Part shown: positions 6,005-7,821 of the stretch, one piece after another
Numbering within the stretch: position 1 is the stretch's first letter
How the letters are laid out: every line of letters begins with the position of its first letter
Assembly: GCA_913063005.1 (NCBI GenBank)
Contig: CAJXZI010000084.1
Coordinates: 1-7,821, forward strand
Length of the DNA stretch: 7,821 bases
Origin: an uncultured Halieaceae bacterium
GTDB lineage: Bacteria > Pseudomonadota > Gammaproteobacteria > Pseudomonadales > Halieaceae
Direction: 5' to 3'
Made by a program: the position numbers and the translations under genes
Notes under the pieces: model-generated
What the model was told of the DNA's origin: nothing
The model's input: only the letters and a program-made list of their open reading frames with translations
The model's database searches: none

Positions 6005-6310
6005 ATGGCGAAGAAATCAATGGTGGCCAGAGAGAATAAGCGCGCGCGTACGGTTGCTAAGTACGCTGCGAAGCGGGCCAAGTTGAAAGAGATTATTGCG
6101 GACGTTAATGCGAGCGACGATGCGCGCTGGGAAGCGCAGATCGCGCTGCAGAAACTGCCGCGCAATGCGAACCCTGTTCGTCAGCAGCGACGCTGCCAGA
6201 TCACGGGTCGACCACACGGTGTTTACCGCAAGTTTGGTTTGTGCCGAAACAAGTTACGCGAAGCCGCAATGCGCGGTGATGTACCGGGCTTGGTTAAGTC
6301 AAGCTGGTAA
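6005..6310 (+). CDS. rpsN: 30S ribosomal protein S14, long zinc-free type
   Basis: S14 is part of the 30S head near S3, S10 and S19. The 101-residue length matches E. coli and the long C-minus class, which lacks the two CxxC zinc pairs of the short class. The N-terminus AKKSMVARENKRA and the segment DVNASDDARW near residues 33-42 belong to the long form. In the C-terminal core, Cys64-x2-Thr67 and Cys80-x2-Lys83 occupy the places of the two CxxC pairs. The first cysteine of each pair is thus retained and the second lost, whereas E. coli keeps only the first of these two cysteines. The sequence between them, GRPHGVYRKFGLCR, reads like the zinc-binding class. The likely Shine-Dalgarno GAGG at 5994-5997 overlaps the rplE stop. 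Confidence 0.97.
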   Translation: MAKKSMVARENKRARTVAKYAAKRAKLKEIIADVNASDDARWEAQIALQKLPRNANPVRQQRRCQITGRPHGVYRKFGLCRNKLREAAMRGDVPGLVKSSW

Positions 6311-6325
6311 CGGAGACGAACGACT

Positions 6326-6721
6326 ATGAGTATGCAAGATCCTATCAGTGACATGTTGACCCGGGTGCGCAATGCGCAGATGGCGGGTAAGAAGTTTGTC
6401 GACATGCCTGGATCCAAGTTAAAAGCAGCTGTTGCGAAAGTTCTCGAAGACGAGGGCTACATTGCTGGCCATCGTGTTGAGGCAGGTGAAGGCAAGCCTC
6501 GTTTAAGCATCGAGCTGAAGTACTTCAATGGCAAGCCTGTGATCGCGGAGATTGAGCGCTTCAGTAAGCCATCGCTTCGCCGCTATGCCGGTAAAGACGG
6601 TATGCCTAGCGTTCGTGGTGGCCTGGGCGTCGCGATCGTATCGACTTCGAAGGGCGTCATGACCGACCGAGCAGCGAAAGCGCAAGGTGTCGGCGGCGAA
6701 GTCCTTTGCACAGTATTTTAA
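6326..6721 (+). CDS. rpsH: 30S ribosomal protein S8
   Basis: S8 binds the central domain of 16S rRNA early in 30S assembly. In E. coli it also represses the spc operon by binding the mRNA near rplE. The 131-residue product (E. coli 130) starts SMQDPISDMLTRVRNAQMAG and has SKLKAAVAKVLEDEGYI near residues 30-46. Its C-terminus carries the RNA-binding signature VSTSKGVMTDRAA near 108-120. GGAG at 6312-6315 follows the rpsN stop and is 10 nt before the ATG. The gene is intact and conventional. Whether autoregulation occurs here depends on an mRNA site I could not confirm. Confidence 0.98.
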   Translation: MSMQDPISDMLTRVRNAQMAGKKFVDMPGSKLKAAVAKVLEDEGYIAGHRVEAGEGKPRLSIELKYFNGKPVIAEIERFSKPSLRRYAGKDGMPSVRGGLGVAIVSTSKGVMTDRAAKAQGVGGEVLCTVF

Positions 6722-6743
6722 TTGAGAGCGGGAGAATCGATTC

Positions 6744-7271
6744 ATGTCACGTGTAGCGAATAACCCGGTCACCCTCCCTAAGGGCGTTGAAGTCAACATT
6801 AGTGGCAGCAGCGTTTCTGTTAAGGGCGGCAAAGGGACAATGGAAATGACGTTGACGGACGGCATCGGTATTGATGTCAACGAAGGCGTTGCACAGGTCA
6901 CTTACGACTTTGATACCAACCGTGCTATGGCCGGTACCACGCGGGCGTTGTTGAATAACCTCGTCGTTGGCGTCAGTGACGGTTGGGAGAAGAAGTTGGT
7001 TCTTAACGGTGTTGGTTATCGTGCCAAAGCAGCCGGTAAGACGGTTAATTTGAGTCTCGGTTTGTCACACCCAGTTGACTATGAGCTGCCTGAAGGCCTG
7101 TCTGCAGAGACGCCTACGCAGACAGAGATCGTGATTCGAGGAACTGATAAGCAGGCGGTGGGTCAAGCAGCGGCAGAAATTCGCAGCTTCCGTCCACCAG
7201 AGCCATACAAGGGCAAGGGCATCCGATACGCAGACGAGTACGTCCGTCGTAAGGAAGCTAAGAAGAAATAA
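6744..7271 (+). CDS. rplF: 50S ribosomal protein L6
   Basis: L6 has two duplicated alpha/beta domains and binds 23S rRNA near the sarcin-ricin loop and the factor-binding site. The 175-residue product (E. coli 177) starts SRVANNPVTLPKGV. It includes the interdomain segment GTTRALLNNLVVGVSDGWEK near residues 64-83, GVGYRAKAAGKTVNLSLG near 89-106 and SHPVDYELPEG. It ends with the family signature PEPYKGKGIRYADEYVRRKEAKKK. GGGAG at 6730-6734 is 9 nt before the ATG. The gap to rpsH is 22 nt and to rplR 11 nt. The first domain differs most from E. coli, as is common in this family. Confidence 0.98.
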   Translation: MSRVANNPVTLPKGVEVNISGSSVSVKGGKGTMEMTLTDGIGIDVNEGVAQVTYDFDTNRAMAGTTRALLNNLVVGVSDGWEKKLVLNGVGYRAKAAGKTVNLSLGLSHPVDYELPEGLSAETPTQTEIVIRGTDKQAVGQAAAEIRSFRPPEPYKGKGIRYADEYVRRKEAKKK

Positions 7272-7282
7272 CGGGTAGAGCG

Positions 7283-7633
7283 ATGAATGATAAGACTCAG
7301 GCGCGTTTGCGCCGCGCACGCAAGTCGCGTGTTCGTATGCGTACTGCAGGTGATGTTCGTCTCACCGTTAATCGTACGCCGCGCCATATTTACGCGCAGA
7401 TCATCAACGGCGAAGGTAACCGTGTATTGGCTCAGGCTTCTACGTTGGATAAAGACCTGCGTAGTGGTGCTACTGGCAACATAGAAGCAGCTGCGGCTGT
7501 TGGTAAGTTGGTTGCAGAGCGCGCGAAAGCAGCGGGCGTAACTGAAGTGGCTTTTGATCGCTCAGGTTACAAGTATCACGGTCGAGTTAAAGCGCTGGCG
7601 GATGCAGCGCGCGAAGGCGGATTGGAGTTTTAA
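7283..7633 (+). CDS. rplR: 50S ribosomal protein L18
   Basis: L18 binds 5S rRNA and, with L5, attaches it to the central protuberance. The 116-residue product (E. coli 117) has a highly basic N-terminal tail (RLRRARKSRVRMR near residues 8-20), then RTPRHIYAQII near 31-41. The C-terminus carries AAAAVGKLVAERAKAAGV and the signature FDRSGYKYHGRVKALADAAREGGLEF. The ATG at 7283 follows the rplF stop by 11 nt. The ribosome binding site is weak (GGGTAGAG at 7273-7280, just before the start), so coupling to L6 translation is likely. The frame is intact. Confidence 0.97.
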   Translation: MNDKTQARLRRARKSRVRMRTAGDVRLTVNRTPRHIYAQIINGEGNRVLAQASTLDKDLRSGATGNIEAAAAVGKLVAERAKAAGVTEVAFDRSGYKYHGRVKALADAAREGGLEF

Positions 7634-7636
7634 GCC

Positions 7637-7821
7637 ATGGCAAACGATAAGAGACAAGGTGATCAGCGCACTGAAGGTGATCTTCAGGAGAAGCTGGTAC
7701 AGGTAAACCGCGTTGCCAAGACCGTTAAGGGTGGCCGCATTATGAGCTTCACTGCGTTGACCGTCGTTGGTGATGGCAATGGCCGCGTTGGCTTCGGCCG
7801 CGGTAAAGCACGTGAGGTGCC
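7637..7821 (+). CDS. rpsE: 30S ribosomal protein S5, 5' part (cut by window edge)
   Basis: Only the first 61 codons plus two bases (CC, which fixes proline) are present; the E. coli protein has 167 residues. The visible part opens MANDKRQGDQRTEGDLQEKL, a few residues longer at the N-terminus than E. coli. It continues with VNRVAKTVKGGRI (23-35) and SFTALTVVGDGNGRVGFGRGKAREVP, the start of the double-stranded-RNA-binding-like S5 domain. The VKGGR loop is the region where spectinomycin-resistance changes occur in E. coli, and it appears wild type. S5 acts in decoding fidelity and lines the mRNA entry channel with S3 and S4. GGAG at 7624-7627, inside the end of rplR, is 9 nt before the ATG; the gap to rplR is 3 nt. 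Confidence 0.97.
   Translation, partial: MANDKRQGDQRTEGDLQEKLVQVNRVAKTVKGGRIMSFTALTVVGDGNGRVGFGRGKAREV

Noticed and set aside
6503..6901. 132-codon minus-strand open frame across rpsH-rplF
   Set aside because: It is a shadow of the plus-strand genes, and the composition and lack of motifs give no support for a real protein.
1..7821. A novel or accessory system hidden in the cluster
   Set aside because: Every stretch longer than 50 nt is accounted for by a canonical ribosomal protein gene in the standard order. There is no foreign gene, inserted element, repeat array or frameshift.

Overview
The window is one unbroken, all plus-strand run of ribosomal protein genes: the later part of the S10 operon followed by the first part of the spc operon. 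The order is rplC-rplD-rplW-rplB-rpsS-rplV-rpsC-rplP-rpmC-rpsQ (L3, L4, L23, L2, S19, L22, S3, L16, L29, S17), then rplN-rplX-rplE-rpsN-rpsH-rplF-rplR-rpsE (L14, L24, L5, S14, S8, L6, L18, S5). The last gene runs off the right edge. rpsJ (S10) would be expected just left of position 1, but no part of it is recognisable here.

The protein sequences are close to those of Escherichia coli throughout, usually within a few residues in length. S14 is the long (101 aa) zinc-free type, and L16 has the gammaproteobacterial form. This points to a gammaproteobacterium with moderate GC. The wording of L4 (MELSVVKPG...) and S8 feels like a marine Cellvibrionales/Halieaceae-type lineage, but that is an impression from memory and not a computed placement.

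Layout: genes are packed with gaps of about 3 to 25 nt. There is an ATGA overlap at rplD/rplW and TGATG overlaps at rplP/rpmC and rpmC/rpsQ. Most starts have a clear GGAG/GAGG Shine-Dalgarno; rpmC is the clearest exception and rplR is weak. The one wider gap is 44 nt between rpsQ and rplN, at the classical S10/spc boundary. It holds a 6-bp perfect hairpin and no convincing promoter or U-tract terminator, so the two operons are probably cotranscribed.

Functionally all the genes serve ribosome assembly. L3, L4, L23, L2, L22, L16, L29, L14, L24, L5, L6 and L18 go to the 50S subunit: the peptidyl-transferase surroundings, the exit tunnel and its mouth, and the central protuberance. S19, S3, S17, S14, S8 and S5 go to the 30S subunit. 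L4 and S8 are the known autoregulators of the two operons in E. coli. The L4 leader target would lie upstream of this window, and I could not confirm an S8 target near rplE.

I found no mobile element, RNA gene, CRISPR array, defence system or novel gene. The findings below are small departures within an otherwise conserved housekeeping locus.
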